Below are positions 32,752-46,529 of a stretch of 64,000 bases of DNA, one piece after another. The notes beneath the pieces were generated by a model. It worked only from the letters and a program-made list of their open reading frames with translations. It searched no databases and had not been told where the DNA came from. Made by a program: the position numbers and the translations under genes. Source of the DNA: Nageia nagi (Eukaryota > Pinophyta); NCBI GenBank assembly GCA_050084985.1, contig JBITNC010000001.1:77562001-77626000 (forward strand). The letters run 5' to 3'. Positions within the stretch are counted from its first letter, which is position 1. Each line of letters starts with the position of its first letter.

Positions 32752-35329
32752 AACCATGCAAAGATAGACAGTGAGCTTATAAGCCTCCAAACCTTGAATC
32801 AAAAAGGCACTAGAAAATAGCACAATGCCTAAAATAAAAGTTAGCATAAGATTAAAATATACTAACTAAAAAAATAACTAAACTAGATTATCCTAGCCTA
32901 TATCTATAAGAGATTAGCCTAGAAAATACTAATATGCAACCATGCACAAAATAACAATGATAATCCAAAAAGGATATATGATGTTAGCTCTTGGATGCCC
33001 CCTTAAAAACTTGCAATAACACTCAAAATAATGATTAATACTAAAAAACCAAGGCCAAATGTGTTACCCCAGATTTCTTGTAAGATGAGGACAAAAATCC
33101 TCTTTTTGTTGCCTTTGAAATTGATGAGTGAACCTCCAAGTGGAAGATTTTTGGCTAAAAGCTTTAATGGATGGTTTGAAGTGTGCAAGATAGCGATAAT
33201 TCATAGTTTGTTTATTGTGCTAATTTAATGAGTGTGGAAAATCTATTTTTAAATTAACTTTTATATAGCACTAACCAGTGGGCCGATTAGGGTTTTGACC
33301 TAATTGGTCAATCGATCCTCAAATTGATGGGCTAGTTAAAGTCTAAAGTGATTAGGTGGTAATAAAGACTTAAGTTGCCAAAATTGACCACATGAATAGG
33401 GTTAGGATAGGATGGAGGGATGATGAGATCATGATAAATTACAAGATGATTTGAATCATCACAAATCACCTCAAGTAGATGAATGAATAATTTTGAGGTG
33501 TCTATAGCTGCAATGATAATGTCAAACATGATGATGTATGAATATGATGATTGTCAATCCATCATGTCAACCTAAAGTGACCATGTCATGCATGATGATT
33601 TTAGAATATATCTATTACCAATTCATCATGTTGAACTAATAGTTATTCAATAAATATTCATGATGCAAGAAGGGTTGACTATGCATTTGACATGCCCCTA
33701 ACAAAGTTAATGATGTACCTACTAAAAAGTGAAAATTTGATTAGTTTAAAATCATGTGTAAAGCTCTCCCCCTCAAATGGGAATGTGTGGTGGATGAAAA
33801 GACAAGATACTTAACCATTTATCTTAATGGAGAACAAAATAATGATCATGATCAAAGGTTTAAAGTACAATATAGCCATAGTAAATCATCAAGATGACTT
33901 TAATTCATCCAATTGAATAGGATTTTTCAAATTATTTGGGCAATTTAGGGTCATTTGAATGAACCAATTAGGAAAAAATGGAAAAATAAAAAAATAAAAC
34001 TATAATTTTGATTATCTATTTTGAATTGTGCATGACCATGATTATTGATTGTTACTGCTACTATTAACCTTATGTACTGTACATTGATATTTACCCTAAG
34101 CGATCTATATGTGAAATAAACAATGGAGATAACAAGCATTATAGTTTGATTGGAACAAACCAGAGACCCAAAAATCATGGTAGTGATAGGTTAGCAATGT
34201 GGGCCACTTGGTGGAGATGAACCACCATATAAAAAAGTAGGCACTAAACCCTAGCCATTATTCATTGGTTTTTACTATGCTTTGCCCTTTTTATTGCTAG
34301 CTATGCATAGGTTAAAATATTAATGTTATTCATTTGATCACTACAAGTTGATTGTATTGATTTGATTACTACTTGAAATTACCAATTTTACTATTGAAAT
34401 ATGACTATAGGTTAAATAAAATTTTCATGGAAAAATTATACTTAAGAATAATAGGAATGATTATGATATAAGGTCAAAAACCCATATAGATCATGGATTG
34501 CATGCTTAGAAAATGGAAATGATACCTAGTGTATAAGTATAAATAATTTGGAAGCTAAACCTCTAGGGTTTCCCTATTGGTTATAGTAAATCATATGACT
34601 AGGGTATAATTATTAGGATACAAGACAATAGATAGCATAATAACTCATAAGGTGAGGGTTTCAATAAAAACTCTTACATAATAATCATGAATCATAGGAT
34701 CTGCAAGCTACTATACTTAACACTAGAATAGAGAAGTGTAGTAATAAATAAAATCACCTAGATAAAACAAAATAGGGTTAGGGCACATATGACCACAATA
34801 ATTGAAATAAAATCATTTCAAGATATTACAACATGGTATTGGATGTATTTTTGTTTAAATTGATACTTGTTAGTGAATGCATTTTTATTAAATTTAGCAT
34901 TTTAAATTTTTATTTTTATGCATAGTGTAGTTATTTATTTGTTGCTTAAAACTCTACAAATAATTTAGATCCTAGATGATCTGATTTAGGGGTCATTCAG
35001 GTGAAGAAAGATTATACAAATTGTTCAAATTACCTAAAGAGTCATCCAAAACTTGTACAAGTGGGTAAAACTAGTCGCTCCTTAGAAGAACAATTTGGAC
35101 TAAAGGAAAATTGACTTAAAAAACTAAAAATGCGAACATAGCTAAAAACATAAACTTTCATCCTATGGGACACTTAGGAGTGACTTACATGTAGAGACCA
35201 CTAACTTATAAATAGACTTTATGAATTGAACAAAGCCTAACACATTGAAATTTATGTCAAATGAAACTCAAGCATAAGTTTCAACCTCTTTGGTTTGAGG
35301 TGTGAGCAGTGCTAACACTAATCAACTAG
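32752..35329. other. Decayed repeat DNA, no gene recognised
   Basis: Continuation of the Cop2 target. AT-rich; short CATCATG/CATGATGA repeats at 33530-33630. A TATA-like CCATATAAAAAAG at about 34230 precedes the PMD pseudogene by 1.1 kb and could be its promoter if a long intron lies between; this is weak. Confidence 0.35.
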
Positions 35330-37620
35330 GACTAGTTAGATGTTTTAAGATTCATAGGATCCATACAGATTCTTCCTATCAAGGAAGAAACTTCATACAT
35401 GATAGTGTTTAGAGAGTGCTTTGACCCAAGAAGGTGAACATTCCTTCTCTTAATAGGGGAGATTATAGTCACCCTAAAAGACATCTATAGGATTTTTAGG
35501 GTGCCTCTCAAGGGAGAGCAAATTATGATGGCAATAGAAAGAGTCATCATTAGGCCATATGTTGGGGAGGAATATTAGATATGGGACCTCTCAATGGAGG
35601 GTGAACATCATGCACCTCTATTGGGAAGGTCACCTCAAACAAAGAGTGATGATTGTGATGCTCATGGTATCATCTTTTATTCTACCAGATTCCTCAAGAT
35701 CAAGGTTCTTATGGAGCATTTTTGAGTTCATCACTAGGATGGTCAAGGAGAGGACAATCTTTTCTTAAGGGCTAGCATTGCTAGCATAGACATATGAAGA
35801 GTTTGCTATAATAGCTAGAGGGAGATGAGAGTTAGTACCACTCTATTCCTCTAGGTGTGGGCCTAAGAGCATATTCAATAGGGAGGCTAAATAGACTTTT
35901 GGTAGATGTGTATCAATAAAATATGAAAGAGGATGCTTTCCCAATGGTAGGGATAGAGTTTTCATACACTCACTGCTAGGAGTAAGAGCTAGAGGGATTA
36001 CAATGATGCTCATATGAGGGTGATATAGATTGGTGTTGGACTATGTTGGTAGGATTACAACCTTAGGATGTGATCTACCATCCCTATTAGGAGGGCCAGC
36101 ATGGGTAGAGGACATCATGTGGTTAGCAAAAGCATATAGGACCAAACACATGCAAGGAAGGTATGTTAGATATGTGGAGATATATTCAATTTGGAGATTC
36201 TAATGCTAGCATGGGCTAGTATAGGATGTGTCACTAGATCTAAAACTCTATGGTAGAATAGATAGGGAGGCATTGATAAGACTAAGGTTGGCCTACATCA
36301 GCTATATGCAATGCCATATGTGCCATTAGCTAGGGTTAAAGTCAATGATATGGGTACCACACTGAGATATGATTCATGGTGGATCCCACATCAAGATCAA
36401 CTACCTACTTAGATCATCAAAATTGATAGCAGGGAGCACCTTAGGTTAATCGATGAATTCCAAAGGGAGGAGTCATACCTAAGGGTGAGGAAGAGGTAGT
36501 TGGGGAGGCCTAAGAGGAGGATGAAGGGGAGCATGATGAGGCCCATAGAGACAAAGATGAGGAGGGATAGGATGTGCAGGTTATAGAGGGGATAAGGGGA
36601 TCCCTTGATGAATGTATACAGCTAAAGTAGAAGGATAAGAGGAGAGAGGGGGGCCTAGTACCCATAATTTAAGTTGTAAGAGCTCAACCCTTAGATGACC
36701 CAGCTTAGGATGAAGTAGGATGAGCTATAGGTGTAGTTTGATGAGATGTAAATGCAAATGGACTTGATATAGATGTAGGTAGCTATAGAATAGGATGCTA
36801 GAGTTATTGTAATGGTACAACATATGATACCAAAGGTGATGAGAGTAGAAATAATAGAGCTCATAGATATTCTATACGGCCAGCTAGAGGTCGAGTAGAT
36901 GATGAGGGTAGTGGTAGAGGGCTAGGGGAGGGATGGTACAAGTTGATATGTAGATACTCTTGATTATGTTTTCTATTGTATTAAGGGATAGAGACATGCT
37001 TAGAGAGTAGGCAAAGGAGGGTGTGGACCTTAGGGTATATTTAAGTGCTAAGATAGAGGCATTTCTAGTAAGTGTAGAGTGAAGGGAAGAGATACTAGTT
37101 GATGTAGCAGTCCAAACAAACCCATAGATAATCAACACATAGATGAGACCACCTATAGCATGGAGGGACATGGCTAGGTAGCTCATCTAGGCCCAAGATG
37201 AGGTGGAGAGGGCAAACCATTAGAGGATTAACATGGTAAAGATAGTTGGTAGAGGCATGGCTAAATCCTATTAACCTAGATACTTCTATGATAGCATTGA
37301 TAGCAAGGAGCATGTATCACAACATGGCAAGGAGCCAACGTAGCAAGAGGTGCTTGATGAGGTAGCCAGTGCCTCCATAGGGGACCACTACAGTAGAGAT
37401 GATAGGATCCATAGGGATAGAGGCAATAAGAGAAATGGGCACTAGCATCAGAAACCTATTTAGGTGAACTATCTCTCATGTTGTTGGGTGATGTTTTAGG
37501 TTCCACCCTCAATTGGACAAAGTAATGTTGTGGGTGATTGCATCTTATCAAGGGCACATGCAAGAGCTAGGGGGAGACCAGTACCCCCCTAGTTGATGTA
37601 AGATGAGGATGACCCCACAC
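35330..37620 (+). pseudogene. Third PMD-like gene, heavily decayed
   Basis: Frames broken by stops and shifts. The PMD core is visible at about 35450-35560: LIGEIIVTLKDIYRIFRVPL and KGEQIMM, matching TGEITVTLEDIYRITRLPI of element A; later VWA-EHI at about 35855, and GTTLRYDSWWIPHQDQ at 36355. After 36430 comes a charged segment (FQREESYLRVRKR) and long purine-rich sequence, as expected for the acidic/coiled-coil tail. It is more diverged than the copies in A and F. It may be the antisense ORF of a minus-strand Ty3 element whose other parts I could not delimit. Confidence 0.65.
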
Positions 37621-37639
37621 CTTAGGGGTGTGGATTATT

Positions 37640-40600
37640 GATAGCACTATTTACCATTTTTGGCACCAAAGTGTGCTTGAGATCATGTATATGCATTTTT
37701 GAGTTAGACATTTATGTACTAGACACTTTGGACTTGTATGATGGATATTTTTGTGATGCATTTATTTTGTATACATGGGACTTATGATGGATGTATTACC
37801 TTAGGGACATTGATATGATATGATATGATAGCTTTTTGACCTATATACTTTTATTCTTGTTTACATGTTTATAGATGTAAATGTGATAGATGCATATACT
37901 TATTGTAATTTTATGTTATGGATGTGACCATGAATGCTATGCACCTTGAAATACTTTAAAATGTACCTTAAAATGAATACTAAAATGAACCCTTAAATGG
38001 CACTTAAATGACATGTAAGAGATTGAAAAGACTTAAAATGAACATAAAAGGAATCTTAAAGACTTGAATTGAACCCTGATAAAATACTTAAAATGGACCT
38101 AAAATGAACTTAAAGGAACATTTAAAATGAACCTAACAGAGAGAATTAAAATGAACTTGTATGCTTAATCACATCACATGGGTAAATGAACTAGTATGCT
38201 TAAACACACAAAAGAATAAATACAATGAAAAACACAAAATGATCATTAATAAACAACCACAAAACATAAATAATGAACAATGAAAAATATTAAGACAATA
38301 AATAAACACTCAAAATGGCAATAAATAAAACAAACTTATGATCACAAAAAAATGGTTGAAAGAAGACCTAAAAAGATAGTAGAGAAACCTAAAAGAATGA
38401 CTCAAGATAACATAATACAACATAATAAATGAATCAACACACACAAAGAATCAAGAACATCAAGCCAAAATGTTATTGAAATTCTGCCAAAATTTTATCA
38501 TGAGGGCATATAAAATGAGGTGGGAGTATGTTGGAAAATCCCCCCTAATATACTCAAATTACGATGATCATGATAAACATAGTGAAAAAAAATTGACAAT
38601 ACACAACTAAATTGGACAAAAATTGAAACAAAGTGAAAACTTCACTTTTGTAAAAGTGCAAATTTATGAAATTTGACAAACCATAATAAGTGACCACATT
38701 GACGATTTGATGAACTATATTGATGGTATGATAGATAGATGTACAATCTAAGTGCAGGATCAAATGGTTCAAAAAATGGAGGTCATTTGACATATTTTTG
38801 AAATCAAAATAGAAGGTTGCTAGGACTAAGGTTACAAACCTTCAGTACTCACTAAAGTGCACTATTACATGTAGCCTTCAAAATGACTCACAAAAACTAA
38901 CCAAATAATGAAGTTAGGCTATGAAACTTGACATGACGATCATGTCTATATCGATAAAGGATTAGAAAAAGATAGATAAAAAATAGACATTGTTAGACAC
39001 ACCAAAATGATAAATCAAATAGCCAATTTTTACATGGGTGAAATTTTAGGACCTTCATCCTTGAATCAAAAAGGGTGACAAAACGGTTACAAAAGGACTC
39101 GAAATGATAGGACATGACATGATAAGATGTAATGAGACAAAATATGGACAATTTATAAGCCTGGACCAAAATGTGACCTAGGACATTAGGGTAGGGTGGC
39201 CATGTGTACATGTGCAAAGGACCAACTTTAGACTAGAAACAAAGAGGTGAGTGTGACCAAAAATGAATAAAACTAATTTTCTAGTGAAACTAGAATGAAA
39301 GTGAAGCTAATGAAATTGACATTCATCAAATTATCAAGGTTAGATTAGTGTACAAAAAGCAAATGAAACCTAATTTTGATAAAACAATAAAAGACAAAAT
39401 AGGATGAAAGTGGACAAAATGTGACAAAAGCATAAATGACTATGAACACAACATTAACATGACCATAGAAGAAATGAAAGATGAATAAACTAGGAAATGG
39501 AAGGCCCAGATCCATGAATTGACATGAATCCACTGATGTCACCAATCATGATAATTTTGTATGGTATTTCCCTCAGAAAATATGATAGTCTATAGCCTAT
39601 GATCAATCCCAAGGGAGTGATTTTATTGAGAAACCTGATATGGTGATTGAGACCCAAGTAGTTGTATCCTCATTGAGAGTGAGCGGATCATGTGTGGTAA
39701 CAAGTTGCATATATGGACATGTGAAAATTCTAGGGTATGACATCTTTGCATGAGAAGAGCACAAATAAACTCAACATAGAAAACAAGATAGATGAAGATA
39801 ATGAATGCGAGAAAATAAGATAAAATACTAACAAATTCAAACAACTTGGTCTGACTAAGTTGTTTTGGGATGATTCCATGTATGTCCAAGATTGTACTTA
39901 CTTCTTTGTAGAATGAAGATAATATTCAATAGCGCCAACTTAGATAGGACTAAGAGTAGGGAAACAACATGATAAATGCAATACAATGAAAAAAGGAAGA
40001 AACAACATGATGATACAAGGACGATGCATGATAGGGAGATGAGTGACTGGTTGCCTTTGTGCACCTAAAAAAGGTAGGATGACACTAAAAGTGGAAAACC
40101 AACTAATTATTGACTCCAATGACATGATTAAAAAGGAAACAAAGTGGAGAAAAAAGAAGTGGTACACACACCTAAGCCCAAATAAATGACTACACTAAGT
40201 CATTCCTTGAAACTTAGGGTAAGATAAATGAGTGACTAGATCAAGATAACATGCTATAGTAAATAAAAAAAAGATTACAAGATAAGATACAAGAACAAAT
40301 GAACTAAGATGAAAAACCAAGGATAAACACATACAAAACAAACAAAGAAAATAAGGCAAAACAAACTAAATGTAGAAAGGACAAAGATGGAGGATATTAA
40401 TGTTATTTTTTAGAATAACACTCTATAAGGAGGGTAACATTATGCTATTACTTAATTCTTTCATTCTTTAATTTTTTCTTAATAAAATTCATGCTTTTAA
40501 TTCTTGTTTCATACTCCCCTTTCATTCCTTTATAAGTACTAAATAGTGTATAGTCTTTATACTTAGTTATTTTTGTCAAATTTTGTTAAGTTTAGAAAAT

Positions 40601-41224
40601 TTTGGGTCATGTTTACATTTTCGAGTCTTAATTTTGTAAATGTTAGTTAAAACTACTATTTTGTTTAGGGTGGGAATATTTGTCTAGTCATTTGGATTAG
40701 ATCCAAGAATTGTACACAATTCATGATAATGAGTGTCAATCTTTAAAGCTAGTTAAGTCTTTTCTAGGTTTTATTACCGAGTGTTGTTATGTAAATAAGT
40801 CATGTATGTTTTTTCTAAAACACAATTGAGTCTTCACTGGTAACTATACATAGGTTTAAGGTTGAAAGGAACTCTTATTTTGTCTAAGTCATGTCCAAGA
40901 GATAATGTAATTTGTAAAGGAAATAAGTGTTTAAGTCCATATTTGGGTAATATGGGAACTCAAATATGTTAAACTCAGATTCTATAGACTGAGTACTTAT
41001 TTTGGGCAATATTTTAAATATGAGTTCATTTTTGAGTTGAATCAATAAACGGTAATGTTTTAGAGCTTGCAAATTTTAGAGGAAAAGTTGTATCATACAT
41101 CAAAAATCAGTGGGCACTAAGTTAGTCCATTAGCGAGTGTTACCAAAGGACCAACCAATGGGAGATATTTCAATAGTTTCATTCTACATATTTCATTGAT
41201 TTTAAGTGATGATGTCACATATTT
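37640..41224. other. Decayed intergenic or LTR-like DNA
   Basis: AT-rich, no gene recognised. A primer-site-like ATTGGTGACATCAGTGG occurs on the minus strand at about 39548-39532, resembling the one at 22924, so an LTR and leader of a minus-strand element may meet here. I could not find the partner LTR. Short minus-strand frames have no recognised motif. Confidence 0.35.
37920..38165. repeat. Degenerate TTAAAATGAAC repeat
   Basis: About fifteen irregularly spaced copies of CTTAAAATGAAC-like units (variants TTAAAATGGACC, TTAAATGACAT, TTAAAGGAAC). An old, eroded short tandem repeat. Confidence 0.7.
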
Positions 41225-42341
41225 TGATTAAAATCAACAGGTAATAAGGCAACTCCTAGTTAATCAATAAGCCCCACTAGAGCATGTAAGACCCGCAAAA
41301 TTGAAAATAGAACTATGAGATAAGGAGAATACCTAGGTCAAGAGTGTTTGACCCCTATGGCTCTATGAATATGTTAAATTCAACTCATTTTCACATGGCA
41401 ATAGTAGTTCTTCCTTAGGCTTCAATGTTATAATTTGCATTTCCCTCATAATTTCCTCATCTTGAAGCTATAGTGATCTTTATAAATGGTTTTAGAAAGT
41501 TAGATGGGCACTAATAGAGCACACAAACAAACCCCACCAATTAAGCTGGAGGACCATACCTTAATAATCAGCTATAGTAGTAATAGGATACAGTCAAAGA
41601 AAAATATGAAACATTACAGTTGAGAACATATAAAGATTTAGATTCTACAGATTCCTAAGCATTTTCCTTTATTGCACTTAGTTACTATTTAATCTAGCAT
41701 AGTTGTAAATTGAAGTTGTACATTTGTAAATAATCCTCATTTATATTCTTATTCAATAGAGAAATTAAGGGTAGTAATGGTTGACTACCACTCATCTGTA
41801 AATAGAATAGTATAAATAATGTACTATTAGAGGTCCATGAGGTTGAACATTTTAGAAAGATTTTCTAGTGTATGAAATGCTTTCATATATGATAATACAA
41901 TATAATGATACTTTACCCTCTATAATATATGGATGTTTATTCTATCTTATGGATATTATGTATGAAATGTTGTCTTAAGTTGTCATTATGTATTGTGATT
42001 GCCAGACCCCAAGATTAAGATAGATGGTTATTCCTAATCTTGGCTATGGATTATTGCCTATGCAGTAATGCCTAAGCTAATTAGTTTTAGTTTATTTTTT
42101 GTAGTTTCTTTTATATCCTTTAGTTGTTACTCTTATGTTTTTATCTCTTTCTAGTTACTTTTAACCTTTACCATATATAAGAACCAACCTATAACCTAGA
42201 GATTGAGAAGAAAACCTTTTATGAGCACACTATTCCACCACTTTTTGCTCTTTCAAGAACCCTACTATTATAGGCAATGGAGAACATGACCAGAACAAAC
42301 CCTTGAGTTTACATTATACTGATCAATAATATACTAGTTCA
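41225..42341 (+). repeat. 5' LTR of element D (edges approximate)
   Basis: Similarity to 56185-57285 begins at ATTAAAATCAACAGGTAATAAGG and ends near GATCAATAAT. TATA box TATAAATA at 41811-41818, followed by a conserved TGTACTATTAGAGGTCCATG. Confidence 0.72.
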
Positions 42342-42345
42342 TTTT

Positions 42346-42362
42346 TGGCATGCCCAGTGGGA
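42346..42362 (+). other. Primer-binding-site-like sequence of element D
   Basis: TGGCATGCCCAGTGGGA, just after the LTR. It differs from the TGGTGAAC site of elements A and F and the TTGGTGA site suggested for B. Confidence 0.6.
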
Positions 42363-42589
42363 CTCGAACACAAATCCATATTTTACGATAGTGATTAGGC
42401 TAGATAGCTATGTTTAGTAAGATATCACCTTATGCTTAAAATATTATAGGGTTTATTTTATCTTATTAGTGACTCTATTGTTAAAACCAATTAATATTTC
42501 AAACCTTGGCACATCCAAAATGTAGCTTTATTAGAAGTAGTGCTAGAAATTCTTCAAGATAGCCTAGATTTTAAGACTTATTAGTTCCT

Positions 42590-44770
42590 CAAAGGATGAC
42601 TAGGTGAAAGATTTTTTAGACCTTATCACCTCAAATTCCTTTAATATCTATCCCATTAATAGCTATATTTGAATCTATCCAACAAAATCCTTCACCTATT
42701 ACAAGTGATCCAAATATGGATCAGCATGCCCCTGTAGATTTCCCTACTTTAAATAATAGTCATCCCTTAGTTATTCTTGCTAATTCTCTAGCTATTCCCT
42801 AAGAAACATTTAAAGTTTTTCCTAAATATTATGGGTTTGAAAAAATGCCTTATGACCATTATCAAGATGTATCTTTACTAGCTTTCAACTTTAATATCAA
42901 TGATGAAATTATCATGATGAGACTTTTGTCATATTCTTTTGAAGTAAAAGTCGTTGAATAGTTTAGAATTCTCACCTTTCAATCCATAAATATATGGAGA
43001 GAGTTATGTCAAGCTCTTATCAAGAGATTTATTGAATATGGTGATGATAGCACCTTTATGAGCCTCATAGCATGTATCAAAAGACATCCCCATGAGTCTG
43101 TAGATGATTTTAATATAAGATTTGAGAAAACTTGGAAGTCCATTACAACAAGGATCAGGCCAACAAATTCTCAAGCCTTGGTATATTATAGGAAACCATT
43201 TATCCAAGACCTTAATGTATTGATTGTTATGTTGGATGATACTTTTCCAAATGTCTATAAGATAGCTAAAATTAGTAAGCATACCTTGGTATCTTCTAGT
43301 AAGATACAACCTAGATCCATTATACCCTTATTTCCTAATCTACCTCCAAATTAGGATCCATTATAGATTCCTCATCCTAGAGAATTAGCCTTGCCTCCTT
43401 CTCATCCTAAATCTATCACTTAGAACCAAGTACCAACACTACTAGCTCTTACATCTATAAGTACAAATACTAGTTCTAATTTACAAGAGGAAGATAGGAT
43501 AAGGTAGCTAGAGATAACTATTAAGAACCTAAAAATCAAGCTCATTTTACAAGAGGGGTAGAATCAAGGATTTAATTATAGAAGATATGATAACTAGTAT
43601 TAGCCAAGATTTTAGCCCAAAAAAAATCAACTAGAATAACCATCTGCTCCTAAAGCTATAGAAAATGTAGTAATGGTTAGCTCTATCGAAAATGATGCTT
43701 CGAGTATTATAAAATGGTGTCCTCCTTATTTAGCTCCATATTTTTGAAACTCTTGTGTGGTGTATCAAAATCAATATTTGGTCTTACATTTATATCAAAT
43801 GGTATAACCTACATCATATCCTACTGCAAACCTTACCATGGTTAATTTTTGGCTTCTAAGTTATGTTGAAGAATAAGCCAACTATGTTCAAACTAGAGAT
43901 TCCTCCTCAATAGCCTTGTAACAAGACAAAGTAATTCAATAAAATCAAAAACCCATTCCAGCTCAACCTAATCTAAAAAGAGCTAAGGCTCCTATTCTTT
44001 AACCATAGAATCATGAAAATGTTGTGTGTGGAGTATGATTGTTTAGAGTTCTTTGTTTCAACCAGATGTATACCCCAGGAAGTTTGTACACCCCTCCATT
44101 TAGGGTTCAGGGGTTCATCTTGTAAAAGTATAGTAATTTCTAGTCAATCTGGGCCGTTCATTAGGCAAATGATCTGATGATAGAACTTATGTTTAGTTTA
44201 GGGTTTTTGCCCTAGAAGGCAACCTCTCTCTTTATATGAGGGCATTGTAGTAGACGTGCGTTGGTGAGCAAAAATAGAGACATGATACTGTGAGAGAAAA
44301 TAGAGGATATTACAGTGGATCTGTTGTAGGTTGTATTGCTAGATAATAAAAAGGAAGGACTAGCTGTTTGGTGTGGACGTAGCCCAAATTGGGTGAACCA
44401 TGTATATTTGTGTCTCTCTTATTTATGCATTTTCTGTGTTTATATTTTTTGTAATATTTTATGTGTTCCATTACTCCAGAATATATAATTTTATAATAGA
44501 AAATCAACTTCCTAATCGTCCAGGTCAAAAACCTTGCTACAACTAGAAATGAAGTCCCAAAAAAAGAGAAGCCTACCCCATTGAGATATCCTTTTATTAC
44601 TAAACACCATAAGGAGAAAGCCAATTAGAAATTCAAATCATGTCAACCTATCAAAATAAGTAAGTTCACCCCTTATATCCCATATAATATTATAGAAGAA
44701 TTAAAGAAAAATATTAGAATGGTAATGTTTGATGCATTAAGGATTCCAAGTTAGATTGACCTCTTGCAAA
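42590..44770 (+). pseudogene. gag: gag of element D, interrupted by a solo LTR
   Basis: Decayed gag with the core at 42830-43310: FPKYYGFEKMPYDHYQDV, then WRELCQALIKRFIEYGDD, then DDFNIRFEKTWKSITTRI. A Gln/Pro-rich region follows. At 44015-44503 a solo copia-type LTR interrupts it, after which NQLPNRPGQKP and a lysine-rich stretch continue to the protease. Capsid protein by family. Stops are mostly TAG and TAA at likely Gln positions. Confidence 0.78.
44015..44503 (+). mobile_element. Solo copia-type LTR (44020-44498) with GAAAA target duplication
   Basis: The LTR starts TGTTG at 44020 and ends TAATA at 44498, the decayed form of CAACA. GAAAA flanks it at 44015-44019 and 44499-44503. The interior has a TATA-like TTTATATGAGGG at about 44231 and a GGTGTGGACGTAGCCCAAA-type segment typical of copia LTR R/U5 regions. 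No internal domain lies beside it, so it is what unequal recombination between two LTRs leaves. Confidence 0.78.
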
Positions 44771-44799
44771 AAGCTTTGAAGCTTAAAAAAAATAAAAAG

Positions 44800-45260
44800 A
44801 GGGTAATGTAGTGTTTGTAATTTTTGATGATGTCCCTCCAGCTCCTATAGGTGTAAGAAGACCTCTACCTTTTTATCTATCTCTTAGATTAGAAGGTTGG
44901 GTAGTTAATAATTGTATGATTGATACTAAAGCTACTATTATTATCATTCCTAAAGCTATTGCAAATGAGATGAAATTGTATGTTATTTTATGCATAGATG
45001 GAGTTATACAACTAGATTTTTCCTCCATAGATGTAGTTGGTAGTGTAAAAGGAGTTTCCATAACCCTAAATGTATTCCCTAATATCTATGTCATTTAGGA
45101 TATTATTATTGTTAATCTTCCACCCCTATTTGGGATCTACTTATCTAGAGAATTCACTACCAAGTTGGGAGGGTACTTATCCTTAGATTATACACATCTC
45201 CTACTCTCTTTCCAAAATAAGTAGATTAAAATCCCAAATGAGAGAACTAAAAGTGTTCAT
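44800..45260 (+). pseudogene. Aspartic protease remnant of element D
   Basis: An uninterrupted stretch at 44811-45098 contains LEGWVVNNCMIDTKATIIII: the DTGA catalytic motif reads DTKA, so Gly is lost while the catalytic Asp remains. IPKAIANEMKL and LPPLFGIYLSREF follow, as in Ty3 proteases. It would process Gag-Pol. Confidence 0.75.
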
Positions 45261-45459
45261 ATCAAGAATATCATGAAATAAAACTATTATAATGGCCCTA
45301 GATTAGTAGAAATATTTGAGAGGGGTACACTCATATAAATACTACTAACCATAGAAATATTTTTAGCTAATAAATTCAATTACCAATTCACTAATATTAT
45401 CATGGGTAACTATTACTTATATGAGAATATACATCCAATCTCAGTCATGTCTAAAAGAA

Positions 45460-45649
45460 AGCATGAGTTATGGATGATGTACTTTGATGGGGCTAGATGC
45501 AAACATGGTTGCAATGTAGGTATTCATTTCAAATCACCACAAAGACACATAAGAATATTCTTATTCAAATTCATATGAATTTTCATAAATAATATTGTTA
45601 AATATGAATCCCTTTATTTAGGGTTATCTAAAGAGATTAGCATGGGCAT
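45460..45649 (+). pseudogene. Archaeal-type RNase H of element D, left half
   Basis: Reads YFDGARCKHGCNVGIHFKSP then KYESLYLGLSKEISMGI, the start and AEYEAL-like core of the second, archaeal-type RNase H. It stops at the element F insertion (45650) and resumes at 51505. It precedes RT, unlike in elements B and E, where it follows RNase H. Confidence 0.82.
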
Positions 45650-46440
45650 TGTTATCACATAAAATTTATTTATGCATTTAAATAAATACATTTGCTTGCA
45701 CTAATACACACCTAAAATATTTAATTTAATGATATCAATGTTTATATTGAATATAATCATAATATCAATAATTGTTTTGAATATCATTATGTATTATGGA
45801 CTAACCTTGTTTATGTAGGTACATGTCGATCTAAGGAGTAGTTCATATTATTATCTATATAAATAGGGATCTAATAATAACTCTACATCAAGGAGATACA
45901 TGATCCCATATCTAGTCTTGGTGGTGCCAATCCTCTAGGTGTCTTTTGATGCCACTATTCAAGGCTATGGTTTGTGTAATTTCTTATGCAAGCTATTCTA
46001 ACACTGATGATTTTTTTGGATATCATATCATTGATCAAAACATCTATGTGAAAATTATTAACTTGATTTGAAAGTAAAGAGCTTTCTAACAAAGGTTGTT
46101 GGTGTTTCTTATTCATGCCAAATACATCATAATTGCTCCTCCTATACAACACATAGACCACCTGCAATCCTCTTTTTGTTGCATTTTAGGTTATAGCTTC
46201 TGAAGTAGGACTTCTCTATCATCCACATATCAAACATACCATCATTCTTTGATGTTGGGTATGCTTTGTAAGGTAAGTATACAAATTACAATTCTTGATT
46301 GGTATTGCTATCCTAATTATAGGTGGTTATCTTATTCATCTATTTGTTTGTATGGTCTAAATTGCTATTCATAGCTCAAAATAGGTATTTTGGGTTTTGT
46401 AATTATTTATTTGCTTGCATGCTCAAAATATTTGTAAACA
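45650..46440 (+). repeat. 5' LTR of element F (791 bp)
   Basis: Pairs with 50709-51499 along its whole length. TATA box CTATATAAATAGGG at about 45856-45869. GGTCC/AGGACC-type palindrome remnants are decayed here (GACCACCTGCAATCCTC). Confidence 0.92.
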
Positions 46441-46461
46441 TTTGGTGAACTTGATGTGAAC
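46441..46461 (+). other. Primer-binding-site-like sequence of element F
   Basis: TTTGGTGAACTTGATGTGAA directly after the LTR, matching element A's TTTGGTGAACCCAACGTGAA in 17 of 20 positions by eye. Confidence 0.75.
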
Positions 46462-46529
46462 TTAACTTTTGAAAATATGAATAATTTATTAAATTTTTTA
46501 TCATTAAATCAATCAAAGTTTGAACCAAC

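Noticed and set aside
43004-43309. 101-codon minus-strand frame
   Set aside because: Shadow of the plus-strand gag of element D, which has the recognisable gag motif.
44310-44624. 104-codon minus-strand frame
   Set aside because: Crosses the boundary between the solo LTR and gag of element D, so it is an accidental frame.
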